Assembly: GCA_965153355.1 (NCBI GenBank)
Contig: OZ231127.1
Coordinates: 30,876,001-30,940,000, forward strand
Source: Flaccisagitta enflata
Taxonomy: Eukaryota; Chaetognatha; Sagittoidea; Aphragmophora
Direction: 5' to 3'
Length of the DNA stretch: 64,000 nucleotides
Translations under genes and position numbers: made by a program
Shown: positions 15,861 to 33,061 of the stretch, in pieces
Layout of the letters: each line of letters opens with the position of its first letter
Numbering within the stretch: position 1 is the stretch's first letter
Notes under the pieces: generated by a model
Seen by the model: the letters and a program-made list of their open reading frames with translations, nothing else
Told to the model about the DNA's origin: nothing
Database searches by the model: none

Positions 15861-16270
15861 CAGACGGGACCCTAATAAGATCGGAGGAGGGACTCTGTTA
15901 CATGCCCCCCCCCCTACAGCTCACATGGTTCAATCAATTTCCACACTTGCAGTGGCAGTGGACACCTTTGGTGGACAGAAATGGCGCCACTGTGGCGATT
16001 TTTCAAATTCCACCCGGAACCGTTCCAAACCACCCTCAAAGCTGTAAAAATCGAAATGATTTTTTTCTTAAGTTTTGATATAAAGTTGGCTTGTTTGAGG
16101 GGTTAGAGGTGGAAATTGAAAAATCGCCATGGTGGCGCCAATTGTATCCACCTAAGGTGTCAACCGCCACTGCAAATGAGAAAATTGAATAAACCATGTG
16201 AGCTGCAAGGGGGGGGGGGGGGGCATGTAACATTTGGGTCCCTCCTCCGCTCTTATTAGGGTCCCGTCTG
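15861..16270. mobile_element. 410-bp MITE with long inverted repeats, TA-flanked
   Basis: The ends are CAGACGGGACCCTAATAAGA and the inverted ...TTATTAGGGTCCCGTCTG. The arms extend about 190 bases each and meet near 16060. TA flanks both ends (15859-15860 and 16271-16272). C-runs and G-runs at about 15905 and 16210 are paired within the arms. Confidence 0.85.
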
Positions 16271-16354
16271 TAATTTAAAGTCATATCTACTCGCAAAATC
16301 AATTCTAACAAATTTTCTGCAGAACGTCATTGTATGTACATTGAATTTTATGTA

Positions 16355-17084
16355 AACAAGGCTGGATACATGGCAATCCAGTCACGGAGCAGTAATCCAA
16401 TAGTCGCAAAAGCGTTAGATGGTCAGCGGTACCCGTGCCCTGCCTAAGTAGGTTGTGCTTAAAATTGAGGGCGGGAGCAGGGCAGGGGCCCAGAAGGGGT
16501 TTATGACCTATGCTTTCACACATATGGGGAATTTTCTCCTCCTTCTCTTCCTCCTCCATCTGGAATTTGGGTCTGGAGGCTGGGATTTGCGTCTGGAGGC
16601 TTAGATTTGGGTCTCGAGGCTGAGATTTGGGTCTCGAGGCTAAGATTTGCGTCTTTCAGCTGTAATTTGGGTCTTTAGGCTGTTATTTGGGTCTTTAGGC
16701 TGGGATTTGGGCCTTGTTGATGGGATTTGGGCCTCGATGATGGGATTTAGGCCTCATTGATGGGATTTGGGCCCCCATAATGGGATTTGGGCCTCAAGGA
16801 TGGGATTTGGGTCTAGAGAATGGAATTTGGGCCTCCAGGCTGGGATTTAAGCCTCAAGGCTGGGATTTGGCCCTCGAGGCCAGGATTTAAGTCGGGGGGA
16901 GGGGGACAGATGGAGAAGGAGGAGGAGAAAATTCCCCATTTGTGTAAAAGTATAGATCATCAACCCCTTTGGGACCGCTGCCCAAAAAACGCTCAGAATT
17001 CAAAAATGTTACTGACGGACCAACGGACTGACCAACCGACCAACCTACCGACACAGCAAGGTATAGAGTTGCGTGTCCGCGACT
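16355..17084 (+). mobile_element. Composite Helentron-like / type 4 element
   Basis: It starts AACAAGGCTGGATACATGG, soon followed by an inverted type 4 end (agtcgcaaaagcgttagatg). It then has about 20 degenerate units of the form tgggatttgggcctcgagg (16558-16895), and an end with gaccaacggactgaccaacc and a GTTGCGTGTCCGCGAC hairpin followed by tgaaaa. The hairpin arms mismatch at one base, and two elements may be fused or nested. Confidence 0.55.
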
Positions 17085-17315
17085 GAAAATACCTTTTTTT
17101 AATTGGAGAATTGGGTCGAAACTTACGACTGGTAAGGCTGGGGAGGGGGTGGGGTGCGCCAAAGGAGGAGGAGGAGGAGGAGAAGAAATTTCCCATGTGG
17201 GAAAGCAAAGGTCATCGGCCCTTTTGGGGCCGCTGCCCAAAAAAGTAAAATGTGATGCACTGATCGACCAACCATGAAACGGACAAAGCGAGGAGTACAG
17301 TCGCGTAGCAAGCGA
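17085..17315. repeat. Fragments of type 4 and Helentron-like elements
   Basis: It contains aaggtcatcggcccttttgg, gaccaaccatgaaacggaca and a degraded hairpin GTCGCGTAGCAAGCGAT near 17290. The remnant is too damaged to bound. Confidence 0.45.
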
Positions 17316-17404
17316 TTCAAATTCAAAAGCCCGGTCTTTGCAGCTTCACAAACATCATCAACAATAACTACAACAAAAACAATAGCCAAAGCAGCTGCAG
17401 CCAT

Positions 17405-17405
17405 C

Positions 17406-17470
<65 letters not shown>

Positions 17471-17472
17471 CC

Positions 17473-17570
<98 letters not shown>

Positions 17571-17571
17571 T

Positions 17572-17612
<41 letters not shown>

Positions 17613-17697
17613 AACGCGCGATGGGGCACTCGATCAGTCTGTACTCTGTAGCGATTGAGACTGCACAAAAGAGACCGTACAACAACAACAACAACAA

Positions 17698-17765
<68 letters not shown>

Positions 17766-17768
17766 TCC

Positions 17769-17803
<35 letters not shown>

Positions 17804-17904
17804 CACAATGGCGGCGGCAGCGGCTGAATCAAAAGCAAAAACAACAACAGCAACAGTAGCAATTATACAAACAAAATTGTTTCCCACAAAAGTCAGCAAG
17901 AATG

Positions 17905-17991
<87 letters not shown>

Positions 17992-17993
17992 GC

Positions 17994-18034
<41 letters not shown>

Positions 18035-18069
18035 CTAACAACAACTGCAACAACAACAACAACAACAAC
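17405..18069. repeat. (ACA)n microsatellite cluster
   Basis: Three long (CAA)n arrays at about 17405-17611, 17680-17801 and 17903-18069 are separated by short unique spacers. Open frames across them are all poly-Asn, poly-Thr or poly-Gln artefacts. Confidence 0.95.
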
Positions 18070-18255
18070 AGTCACTTATGGAACAGCATGCGACAGTAGA
18101 AGCACAGTTAACACGTAAGTGTTGTAAGGAGAAAAGGTGAGAAAAATGATTTTTTGCCTTAAAACTGCAATGTCTAAGTACGCTGACGTTCTGCAAAGAT
18201 CATGTTGGAATTGATTTTGCGAGTAGACCTGGCTCTATTTATGCACGAAGAAAAG

Positions 18256-20161
18256 AACAAGGCCAACACCTATAAGTCGCGTGCAGGACAAAAATAACTG
18301 AACTGACCTGACTCCTTATTGTATCTTTTATCGAAAATCAGACTTAAACGCAACCCAAAGACTAAACTAGACTCCAAACCAGACTCAAACCAGACTCCAG
18401 ACTCAAACCAGAATTAAGCAGACCAAAAACAGACCTAAATCAGACATAAACCAGACATAAACCAGACATAAACCAGATTTAAGCCAGACTCAAACCAGAC
18501 TCAACCAGACTCAAGCCAGACTTAAACAAGACCAAAACCAGGCTCAAACCAGGCTCAAACCAGGCTCAAACCAGAATCAAACCAGACTCAAACCAGACTC
18601 AAACCAGAATCAAACCAGACCAAAACCAGACCAAAACCAGACCTAAACCAGACCTAAATCAAACATAAACCAGACAAAAAGCAGACATAGACCAGACCTA
18701 AACCAGACCTAACCCAGACCTAAACCAGACATAAATCAGACATGAACCAGTCTTAAAACAGACTTAAACAGAATTAAACCATACTCATCTTTAATATCAT
18801 TTTAACCAGCAGACTAAAACCAGCAGACCTAAACCATTAGACCAGCAGACTTAAACCATTAAATTTAAACCAGCAGACTTAAACCAGCAGACTTAAACCA
18901 GCAGATTCAAACCAGCAGACTTAAACCAGCAGACTTAACCCATTAGATTTCAACCAGCAGACTTAAACCAGCAGATTTAAACCAGCAGATTTAAACCATG
19001 AGACTTTAACCATCAGACTTTACCCAGCAGACTTTAACCAGCAGACTCTAACCTGCAGACTTTAACCAGCAGACTTCAACCAGCAGACTTCAACCAGCAG
19101 ACTTTAACCAGCAGACTTTAACCAAAAATGACCAAAAATGACCAAAAATGTCCAAAATGACCAAAATGACCAAAAATGACCAAAAATGACCAAAAATGAC
19201 CAAGATGACCAAATATGACCAAAATGACCAAAATGACCAAAAATGACCAAAAATGACCTAAATGACCAAAATGACCAAAGATGACCAAAAATGACCAAAA
19301 AAGACCAAAATGACCAAAATGACCAAAATGACCAAAAATGACCAAAAATGACCAAAAATGATCAAAAACGACCAAAAATGGCCAAAAATGATCAAACCAA
19401 TAAAATATTCCATGTTCAAAAATGACCAAATGACCAAAATGACCAAAATGACCAAAATAATAAAAAATGGTAAAATGACCAAAATGACCAGATGACCAAA
19501 GACCAAAAATGACCAAATGACTAAAAATGATCAAAAATGACAAAAATGACCAAAATGACCAAAATGACCAAAAATGACCAAAAATGACCAAAAATGACCA
19601 AAATGACCAAAATGACCAAAAATGACCAAAAAAGACCAAAAATGACCAAAAATGACCAAAAATGATCAAAAATGACCAAAAATGACCAAAATGACCAAAA
19701 TGACCAAAATGACCAAAATGACCGATAATGATCAAAAATGACCAAAAATGACCAAAAATGACCAAAAATGACCAAAATGAAAAAAAAAAGATCAAAAATG
19801 ATCAAAAATAATCAAAAATGATCAAAAATGATCAAAAATGACCAAAATGACCAAAATGACCAAAACTGACCAAAATTTCAAAATGACCAAAATGACTAAA
19901 AAAATGACCAAAAATGACCAAAAATGATCAAAAATGATCAAAATGATCAAAATTGATTAAAACATCAAAATTGATAAAAATGACAAAAAATGACCAAAAT
20001 GACCAATGACCAAAAATGATAATAATGACTAGCCAATAATTCCCAAATTGACTCAAAATAACTCCAGATGACCCAAAAGACATAAAAAAAGGTTACAGGG
20101 ACGGACCAACCCGACCAATGACAAACCGACGGAGGGGGTTGTAAGTCACGTGCACGCGACT
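18256..20161 (+). mobile_element. 1.9-kb Helentron-like element with three minisatellite arrays
   Basis: It starts AACAAGGCCAACACCTATA, has GTCGCGTGC, and ends gtgcacgcgac plus an A-run (hairpin GTCACGTGCACGCGAC, one mismatch). The interior is three ordered arrays: aaaccagactc-type units (18370-18790), aaccagcagactt-type units (18810-19125) and caaaaatgac-type units (19125-20030). The same order recurs in the truncated element at 40810-42241. The Trp/Phe/His-rich frame on the - strand is a translation of the last array. Confidence 0.8.
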
Positions 20162-20348
20162 AAAAATTCCTGATCTGAAAATACGAACATGTTAAGAACG
20201 CTTGAGCCTAAAAATGGGGCTAAAAATAAGAACACTGAGGCTCTCTTACAAAAATCCATATTCTAAAAGGAAAAGCGTAAATTAGTATCTTGCAGCATCT
20301 TCAAAACTCATTTAAAGTTTCCAATTAGGTTTGGCTTCCGTCTCTACA

Positions 20349-20350
<2 letters not shown>

Positions 20351-20409
<59 letters not shown>

Positions 20410-20418
20410 TTTTCTCTC

Positions 20419-20496
<78 letters not shown>
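20351..20496. repeat. (TG)n and (TA)n microsatellites
   Basis: (TG)n at 20351-20408 is followed after 13 bases by (TA)n at 20422-20496. Confidence 0.95.
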
Positions 20497-20501
<5 letters not shown>

Positions 20502-21083
20502 TCTCCATCACAAGCCTAACTGTCTTTTCTGAAAATAAAGGAAACATGGCAAACAAAATCAAGCACAGACAGAGATTACCAAAAAGCATCAAAAAAGCAT
20601 CAAAAAGCAACTCACTCCTGTATATCTTAATCAGATTAAAAAGATCAGCCGGAATGGATGGAATGACTATTTGTTTTCAAATTGAAAATGATTCGACAGC
20701 GGACGAATATCGCATCAAACAAAAGGATGTACGGTTTTGAAACGACCGAAACGATGCTCAGTGATCATTAAAGAGATGATTCCCAGAAACATGCAGGCCA
20801 AAACGATCTAAAGTGATATTTATCTATTTACATAATATATTGTTGTCCCATTCGGTGATGCATATAACAGCACGTGTGTCTGAAGCCTAAACTCCGCTAC
20901 CTCAAATACTCTACCATATCGCCTCTACACCATTCACCTGTGTGTCAGTCCTGCTTACTATCCTCACCCTAAACTCACCATAACTCACACCCCTTGGCTG
21001 TAATGGTTAATTCACCCCCTTTAAACTCTTGCTGCCCCTAGACTCACCCCTACGTTTATGGCGTAATTCTTATGTGCGTTTAT
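20497..21083. other. No gene seen
   Basis: Unremarkable sequence. No splice-supported coding segment or repeat structure was recognised. Confidence 0.4.
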
Positions 21084-23219
<2,136 letters not shown>

Positions 23220-23220
<1 letters not shown>

Positions 23221-23270
23221 ACCTATCCGTCTCTGTCTGTGATCATGAACATTAAATATTTATTTTCTAA

Positions 23271-23323
<53 letters not shown>

Positions 23324-23909
23324 CAGACAGGCAGGGAGACAGACACAAAAAGATAAAAAATAGAGTCAATCAGAAGAAGGCAGACATAGAAACACAGTCG
23401 CTTGCTAAGCGACTCAGTAAGCATCAGAGTGTACATCCATAAGACTATCGGTCTGTCGTTGATGCTGCTTCTTGGCTGACGTGAAATCGCCTGTAAGGAA
23501 ATCAACATTGAAAAGAGTGCGCAGTCGGAGAAAGTCAACTACCTCAAAGTTTTGTTTTCTCCGTTGTTCACATAGCACAACCACCACAATAATAAATTAT
23601 TTTCCATTATTGTTATTTATTGTTATTTATTTATTGTTTTATTTATTTGATGTTTGTTATTTATTTATTATTTATTTGTTGTTGTTGTTGTTGTTGTTGT
23701 TATTGTTGTTGTTGTTGTTGTTGTTGTTGTTTTTGTTGTTTATAGTCGCATGTAACTGCTACTTTGAAAAACAAAAGAGATCTCAACCCCCTGCCGTTAG
23801 ATCTGGGAATTAAGTTGGCCGAGAGACGAACAAAAGACAGACGCAGTCGCAATCTTTTTCCACCGGCAGCAAAATGAAAAAATGCGGGAAGAGGATCGCC
23901 CATAGAGAA

Positions 23910-23968
<59 letters not shown>

Positions 23969-24724
23969 GAGTCAGTTGACGGGTGTCTAGGCCACATTCG
24001 TAGGATTCGTTCATTTGCTACAGTTGCTTTCAATTCAGAAGTGTCCTAAGGGTTTTGGTTAGTAACATTTCTCCATTCAAATACACTTCTTACAAATGTT
24101 CTTTGATTTGCTAAAATTATCTGAACAATTCAGAAGAATGTACTTGAAATAAGTTGGTGAGGGCCAAATGAAAATCCCATGAACAAGTAGAGGGTAGACC
24201 AAGGTAAGACGCGACAAGGAATTAGGAAACTAAAATGGAGAGAGAAAGCAAAGATAGAGATAAGAGATTGATGGATAGTTCTTACGGGACAGAAGGAGGT
24301 CATTGACTGTGGGGTGATATATCGTGATTTCCGTAGTAAATGAGAGTCAGAGGTTAAGAGGAGCAGAGAGAGAGAGAGAGAGAGAGATTAGTAAGTAGCC
24401 CAGGATAAAATTGTTTGCGGAGGTGTAATAATGTCCATGATCTCGCTACTGTGGCCGTCATTATCACGATTTATGGCACAAGTCTCAACAACTTGGGTTG
24501 TCCTTTGCAACAATTTCCCACATGCACAAATCATCCCAACTTTCCTAATTTCCCCATCGTCCCGACGCGCTTCTTCTTATTTCTCTTTTTTTTTCATTTT
24601 GCTTCTTTGTTTATTTTAAGTCGCGTGCTCTATAGGTCACTTCGTCCGTCGGTATGTCCGTCGAGCAGTCACAAGATTCTTTTTTCGTATCTATTGAATA
24701 TGATGAGCATGAAACACTTTTTAA

Positions 24725-24759
<35 letters not shown>

Positions 24760-24814
24760 ATTTTTGACATCTCTCGCGTTTAAGAGTTCTGACGCACACG
24801 ACGTTGGTCCGTCC
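23220..24814. other. Repeat-rich non-coding stretch
   Basis: It contains (GA)n at 23273-23318, (TTG)n at 23680-23740, (CT)n at 23911-23966, short (GA)n at 24366-24388 and a T-run at 24728-24757. It also has hairpin-like remnants of the Helentron-like family (gtcgcttgctaagcgac at about 23397, aagtcgcgtgctctataggt at about 24619). No gene is seen. Confidence 0.5.
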
Positions 24815-24997
24815 AACTCTATACGTATAAGAGGCTCCGTCAGTCCGTCTGTCCGTCCGTCCATCCGTGATCGAGTCGAAAAGTGATTGTCTTGTTTGTG
24901 TGTGGGTGGGCTTTGGGAGGAGGAAGGTATGGAATTATGGATGTGGACTGTATGCCCCTGCCCACCCGTCCGAAACGATATTGTGACCCCGCGTCAC
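24815..24997 (-). mobile_element. Helentron-like element, type 3 (degraded)
   Basis: The right end is the complement of the type 3 start (atattgtgaccccgcgtcac). The left part has aagaggctccgtcagtccgt and (GTCC)n. The 3' hairpin is degraded. Confidence 0.5.
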
Positions 24998-25006
24998 TTG
25001 CTTTTT

Positions 25007-25884
25007 GGGCAGCGGCCCCGGAGGGGCCGATGACCTATGATTCCACATAGGGCAAATTTTCCGGTTTCCGTCCGTCCGTCCGTCCGTCCGTCCGTCTGTC
25101 CCCCCCCCGAGCCTAGAAAATAACCTCCTGGGCCTCAAAATAGGCCTTTCAGACCCCCAATCAGGCCCATCAGATCCCAAATCAGAGCTTCCACACCCTA
25201 ATCTAGGCCTCTCAGGACCTCAATCAGGCCTATCAGATCCCAAATCAGGCTTTCCAGACCTCAATTGAGCACTCTCAGAGCCTCAATCAGGCCTATCAGA
25301 CCCCAAGTCAGGCTTTCCAGACCTCAAGTGGGCCTCCTGAATCCTAACCAGGCCTCTAAGAACTAATCAGGCCTTTCAGATCTAAAATCAGGCCTTGACA
25401 GACCCCTTATCAGGCCTTTGAGCCTCTGATCAGGCCATCCAGACCTCAATCAGGCCTCTCAGACCCTAATTCAGGCATTTCAGTACTTAATTCAGTTCTC
25501 TCAGATCCAAATCTGGCCTTTCAAACCCAAAATCAGATCTTTGAGACCTCTAACTAGGCCTATCAGATCCACATCAGCCCTTCCCAGCCTACAAACAGGC
25601 CTCCGACCCAGAATTAGACCCAAGATCAGGCCTCTAAGCTCCAAAACAAGCTTCTGTAACCTCTTAGACCTCAAATCAAGCATCTTAGACCTTAAATCAG
25701 GCAACTAAGACCTCAAATCAGGCTATTTAGACCCAAAATTAGGTATTAAAGACCCATCAATTGTCCAGCATGGAATCATAGGTCATCGGCCCCTCCGGGG
25801 CCGCTGCCCCACTCATCATCTAATAACAAAATAAACTAACATAGGGGCATCGGGTACCGCTGACCATGTAACGCTTTTGCGACT
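25007..25884. mobile_element. Type 4 element with aggcctctcagacc minisatellite
   Basis: It is bounded by gggcagcggccccggagggg and, inverted, ggcccctccggggccgctgc at about 25787. It ends with gggtaccgctgaccatgtaa and acgcttttgcgac. The interior has (GTCC)n and about 30 degenerate units of the form tcaggcctttcagacctcaa. Confidence 0.6.
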
Positions 25885-26555
25885 ATTCTTCACATGCTTT
25901 CTCTGACTCATAGTCATCACTGCCACTCTCCACTGATAAATCATTTCCCGTAAATCTCTCTTAGAATATATATTCATTCCCTTCAATTCCTCGTTTACTT
26001 CTCTTCCTCCATTCCTTCCCCCCAACCACCCCATTTTGGCTTCCCTCCGTTTCCGGTCATTTCTCGTCCATTAAGTCCATCCCAATTGTCCCATTCATGA
26101 AAAAAAACTTTTTTGGGGGGGAGGGGGGGGGGTTAGTGGGGAGACGGTTTAAAAAATTGCGGTTTGGGCCAGAGAGAGGTCAGCGATTACTTCCTTTAAG
26201 TGTCCATGAAGACTTTCTTTTTTTGTTTGGACGCTGGATAGAAGAATTGGCGGTTATTATCTGGCTCAAAATATATTGAGGAGCAACATGCGTTTATGAG
26301 AATGGCATGATTTCAAAGTATGGTATCGTCAAATTACCCCCATACACGTTTCTAGTCAAGATTTGGTGTTCTTTAAGGGTTTGATTGAGGTCTATTTTTC
26401 CTAGTCATTACTGTTGAGTTACATGATGGACACCTACGTCAGTTCAGCCTCAGGACACAACTTGCTCAGTTATCAGTTCAGGACACAACTTGCTCAGTTA
26501 TCCTTCATTAGACTCGTTAAAAAAAAGTTTCTTCTTCTTCTTCACCGTCCACAAA

Positions 26556-26767
26556 AACAAGGCCGGATACAGGGCTACCCTAGTCGCGTCGCGTGCAGGT
26601 AGGCAGGAGCAGTGTTGGAGAAGGTTACTAGGGCATCTGGGCAGGAGCCGTATGCTCAAAAAGCTCAAACACGCCGAAAAAGTAAAAAGGGGACCAACCG
26701 ACCGACCGACCGACCGACCGACCAACCGACCGACATAGCGAGGTGTAGAGTCGCGTGGCACGCGACT
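26556..26767 (+). mobile_element. Helentron-like element (type 1)
   Basis: It starts AACAAGGCCGGATACAGGG, continues with gcaggagcagtgttggagaa and aaaaagtaaaaaggggacc, then (GACC)n. It ends in the hairpin GTCGCGTGGCACGCGAC followed by tgaaaa. It is closely related to the copies at 53592-53786 and 59848-60021. Confidence 0.75.
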
Positions 26768-27165
26768 GAAAATAGAATGAGTGACCACAGTTACTCAGTT
26801 AGTCTAACGGAACGAATTCTCATTGCACCCAAGTGTCCAACGTCACGGGCCACAGCCGGATGGAACGGGGGCTTATCTCTCTCACCATCCCAGCCGTGTC
26901 TGACGTGCTTATCTCTAGACTTGCCAGCCGTATCTGACATTTACTTTATTGTATGAGGGTTCGGATAACGGACTGGGCAGAAGCCAGAAGACGAGCGTCT
27001 CTCGCGCAAATGAGTCTCCCAGTGTCATTCCCAGTCCACCTGCTCTTTCGGTAGTTATCTTTTACTTCGAATCTTTCTTTGCCATCTGAAAGCTTAAGGT
27101 CTTCTGTTCAGATCTGTGGATTCTATTTTTCTTTTCTTTCTTTCTTATTTTCTTTTTTCTTTCTT

Positions 27166-29042
<1,877 letters not shown>

Positions 29043-29895
29043 GGTTCGTGGGTTCCTCTGATGATGCGTTGCGGACTTCTCCGCGCCAACACGACTCTCT
29101 TCGAAGCGCCAAAGGGTAAAATCCGTCTCGAATTCCGCACGAACAATTACGGCATGTCACCAGGATTCAAACTCTACTACGAAATCAAGGAGAAGAAGAC
29201 GGCGAGCAAGGGGACAGGTGGAGTTGGAGGGGGAGGCGGAGGCGCAGGAGGAAGGGGTAGAGTGGGCGGCGGTGGAGGAGGAGGGGGAGGTGGAGGAGGT
29301 CGCGACGTTGATTCGATGGGGAACAACGACGTCAACGGCGTCAAACCAAGACTCGACGCTTCATCTTCCTCTTCCTCGTCTGCCGCAGAAACGCGTTTGA
29401 TGAAAGGCGAAGGAGGAGGAGGAGGAGGAGGAGGAGGAGGAGGAGGAGGAGGAGGAGGAGGAGGAGCGAGTCGCGGCCGCATCGGACAACCGCGACTCGG
29501 AAGCTCAGCTTGGTCTTATCCGTATTTCGGGTATCCACCGGAACCGGCGCCGATTAATGCCGGAGGAGGCAACGACGGCGGCGGCGGCGCCGCCGATGGA
29601 AACTTCTTCGATCAAACCGGTGGCGCCGACTCGAGAAGCGGCGCCGATGCGTGGGGCGCCGCGTCATCGGCCGGCGTCATTCAACCGGAAATATCTGAAA
29701 TCTTCAACGGAAATAACAACAACAACAATAATAACAATTTCACGCAATTCATGGTGGAAGAGACTTCCTTGAACGACGTTAATCTTAGGAAGAAGAGGAA
29801 AAAGAGAATTCTGGAAATCATCGCTGGTATGCTGTGCTTTTTTGTCCACGCAGCTTTTTTGGAAATTGTATGCTAAAAATGAAATCCTTGATGCG

Positions 29896-29991
<96 letters not shown>

Positions 29992-30013
29992 ATCGTTGTC
30001 GTTGTCGTTGTCG

Positions 30014-30083
<70 letters not shown>

Positions 30084-30768
30084 CGTCGTTATCGTCTAGA
30101 ATGTCACCTCTTTTTTCCTCTTTTTTCTTTCTATTAACAGCTGTTTTGGGTGCTTTGGCTGGAGTCGGCGTCATCCTCCTCATCTTTGTGATTGTTTTCC
30201 TCAAATTTCACAAGGTGATCAAACGCAACGCAGCGGGTTTGTTTTAATGCGCGTCGTTATTCTATTTTCAGATCCATCTGTCATTTCGCTTGCATGATTG
30301 TTCTTTTTTTTCTGTTCTTTTTTGTTTTTGTTTTTTTTTGTTTTTTTGTTTTTTTGTTTGTTTTTTTTTTTTTGCTTCAGCTTGCTCATTTCGCAAGCAG
30401 GCTAGCTCACTTTCTCATTTGACGATCGACATATAGGAACCTGCTCTAAATCAAAATCGAAAACGTTCAACTACCTTCATCGCACCCGCTCACATTCATT
30501 CTTATCCTTAACCCACCCACCCCCACCTTAAATCCCCCCCTCCCCACCCCTTTCCTATTGACCCCTATTGACTATTCAGCCGCGTGGTCCATTGCCGCCT
30601 CCCTGCGTGCATTTGCCATGTGTTGCTGCATGCTGCGCGTGCATCGACTCGAAGCGTAACGGCGCGTGCGCGGAAGGAGTGGAGATGGAAAGCGACACGC
30701 CCAGACACGAACGCAATGACCCCGTCAACAGCATCTATGGAGGCCGTGACGTCCAGCAAGGTTACTAA
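29043..30768 (+). CDS. CUB-domain membrane protein, exons 4-6
   Basis: Three exons: 29043-29826 (acceptor ttcaacag, donor GTATGC, phase 1), 30141-30214 (acceptor ctattaacag, donor GTGATC, phase 0) and 30580-30768 (acceptor gactattcag, stop TAA). Exon 4 begins with the second half of a CUB domain (RCGLLRANTTLFEAP, then RLEFRTN and GFKLYYEI). It continues as an extracellular low-complexity region with poly-Gly (29408-29466), Ser and Asn runs. Exon 5 is a single transmembrane helix (LAGVGVILLIFVIVFLKFHK). Exon 6 is a cytoplasmic tail with clustered Cys (CVAACCAC, possible palmitoylation) and the end RDVQQGY. The layout is a type I membrane receptor-like protein; ligand and role are unknown. All phases match, including back to exon 3 at 7058. 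Codons are GC-rich compared with the flanks. Confidence 0.78.
29897..30093. repeat. (TTG)n array in intron 4 of the CUB gene
   Basis: (TTG)n with TCG variants starts 70 bases after the exon 4 donor and ends about 47 bases before the exon 5 acceptor, filling most of the intron. Confidence 0.95.
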
Positions 30769-33061
30769 TTTTGACTCTTATGCATCCTCTGATCATGAGC
30801 TTTTCTTGGTCAATTAAATTCAAACCACCAAAAGACTAACAAAACGAGCCTGTGGAGAGACTGCATGGATTTTTTTTTTCGAGCTTTGGTCTGTCTGTGG
30901 TTTTCCCTTTTCTCTTTTGATTCCGACAATTGCTCTTAGTATTCTTTATAGTTTCTCCGCCTATATGTATCCCTACCTCAACTTCCACCCTTACTCGGCT
31001 TCAGCTCTCTTCACTTTCTTACCCACAAAACTTTTCTTTTACTCCCCCAATTCCCACGACATTTCACTTTGTCTCTGACACTAGCATTTGCCTCCGCGAT
31101 TACACTGCGAACCATAAAAAAGGAAACAGCTGTTCTATAAAACATTTCTCATGAGTAAAATGATTTTTTGATATTTTTTTTTGTGAGATATCAAAAAAAT
31201 GTCATCAAATGAAGACAATGCCACAAATCCCACAAGTTTACATCAATTATTTTAGATTTTATAGTAAAAAGAAGATATGGTACAAGAATCTGTGTACAAA
31301 CTGTGAATTCTTCAAAAGATGTAAAAATAGAGACCTTTTATATGATTTTTATCTTTTGCATTACAGGAAATTAATTAATATTCTAGATCATTTGAAAGAT
31401 ATTCAAAAAAGCTTTCATTTGCCGCCAATCTCAAATTTTTAGCTCAATTTGTTTGGACACAGTTTGGAAAAGACTGGAGAGTATTGATTTTCAAGTTTCA
31501 AATGGCGCATAACCAAAATGTATCTATTTAACTTTAAACTAATGCGATTTCCCAACGAGTAAAGCTAGGAGGCTGGGATTGGTCTAGAATTAAAGATCTT
31601 TTGAAGATCTTTCAAATGGTCACTGATTTTGTTTAATTTCTTCAATTCAAACATAGATATTTTAAGAGGGGAAAAAGAACCCTCATTTTAAAAATTTTTA
31701 TGATGAAAAAATTCTGTCTTTTGTCATTCACAAAAGGTTCAAATCAAGTGAAAACCTATCAAAATCCATAAAAATGAGAAATCCCTTGAAAAAATCTGTC
31801 ATTTGTGCTGTTTCTGGAGTTACTAGCTCAATTTGTTCAGAGATCGCAACAGTTTTAATAAAATTTGTCCTCTATAAACTATGAAAAAAAATCTGTTGTT
31901 TTCCCACTTAGGTTTTGATACATTTGTCCTTATTTTAACATAAAATCCAAACGAATTGATCAAATGCAATGGGACTGGTGGCAAATTGTTCATTTTTTGA
32001 AGCTCTTTAAAGCGCTCATGAATAACAATTTGATATGTTGAATTTAAACTATGTAAAATTAGAATGAAAGTTGTTTCTTTTTTTATGAGTCGCACTGTAC
32101 AACTGCCCCCATAATCCCTCCCTCCCCACAACCCGCCCCTTTTCATTTACTCCCTGAACCTTCTCATTCTCAGCTTCCATTTCCCAAGACAGAAAAACAA
32201 AAAGTTGAGGGAATTTTGAGCTAATAAATTTTGTCAAAAATCTTGCTTATGCGGCACTTTATATTTTTCTTCTTTTTTTTCTTCTCCTTTGTGGTGGCAT
32301 TTTCTTCTCTTAAAAAAGCCGTTTTGGCGCTTTTTAATTCTTTTCCTTCACTCCATTTGATCCTTGGGAGTCTCAAAAATGGGACCAAGCCAATTCTACT
32401 CTTCAAAGAGATTCATTCTAAGACGATGATTTTTTTTTCCAACTTCATATATGTTGCTAAGAAAAACACTTATCTTGACTGCTACTTTTTTTTTAAACAA
32501 AAAAGATAATCTTCACTCGACCAAAAATGACAAAGCTTTTATGGCATTTCAAAACAAATCTTGTGATGTATGACACAAATGGGAAACGTAATGGCTTAAA
32601 TAAAGATCATGAAACGGTATTCAAAGAAAGGCTTCACTGTTTTGCTGATGCAAGTTGCATCATGCAAATTGCATCATGCAACCATTTGATCTTGTTTTCT
32701 CCTTCCTACTAAATCTAGTTAGCTACAGGGTGTTTCACATCAAATGATATATCAGTAAACAATTTCATTCTGCTTCTAGAAGTGATAAAACAATTCTGAA
32801 AAAAAGATTTAAAAAGCTCTTTAGCTCTAATTTTTCATGTGAAATTTGTATTGGTTTGCGTCAAGTAGTTGGGCCACAATAAAGATTTGAATAAAAATGA
32901 ATGTTTACAGTCAAAGCTTTTTCCATCTTAGAAATTTTTCTTTAAATCACTCTTGTGTCTAAACGGTTAAAACCACAGATGCCAGATTGGACTTATTAAA
33001 AGAAAAATTAAATATCTTTAAATTGAGACCAATCTGGGATCTGTAGCTCAAACCGTTTAGA
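30769..33061. other. AT-rich intergenic sequence; ends in a 105-bp palindrome
   Basis: No gene is seen after the CUB gene stop. At about 32958-33062 the sequence ctaaacggtt...acagatgccagattgg is followed after a short spacer by its approximate inverse (ccaatctgggatctgt...aaccgtttag). The palindrome ends exactly where homology to copy A begins, so it may mark the duplication breakpoint. Confidence 0.5.

Noticed and set aside
17404-18099. Poly-Asn/Thr/Gln and poly-Leu/Cys/Val frames
   Set aside because: Pure (CAA)n translation; no unique coding sequence attached.
19118-19795. 225-residue Trp/Phe/His-rich frame on the - strand
   Set aside because: It is the translation of the caaaaatgac minisatellite inside the 18256-20161 element; period and lack of splice or start context argue against a gene.
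18370-20030. CRISPR-like regular repeats
   Set aside because: Units are short, contiguous and degenerate with no unique spacers; these are minisatellites in an animal genome.
30215-30246. Stop codon TAA at 30244 as the end of the CUB gene
   Set aside because: Reading through exon 5 without splicing ends quickly, but the GTGATC donor at 30215 joins in phase to a GC-rich, Cys-containing exon at 30580 with a good acceptor, so the longer tail is preferred. A short unspliced form remains possible.
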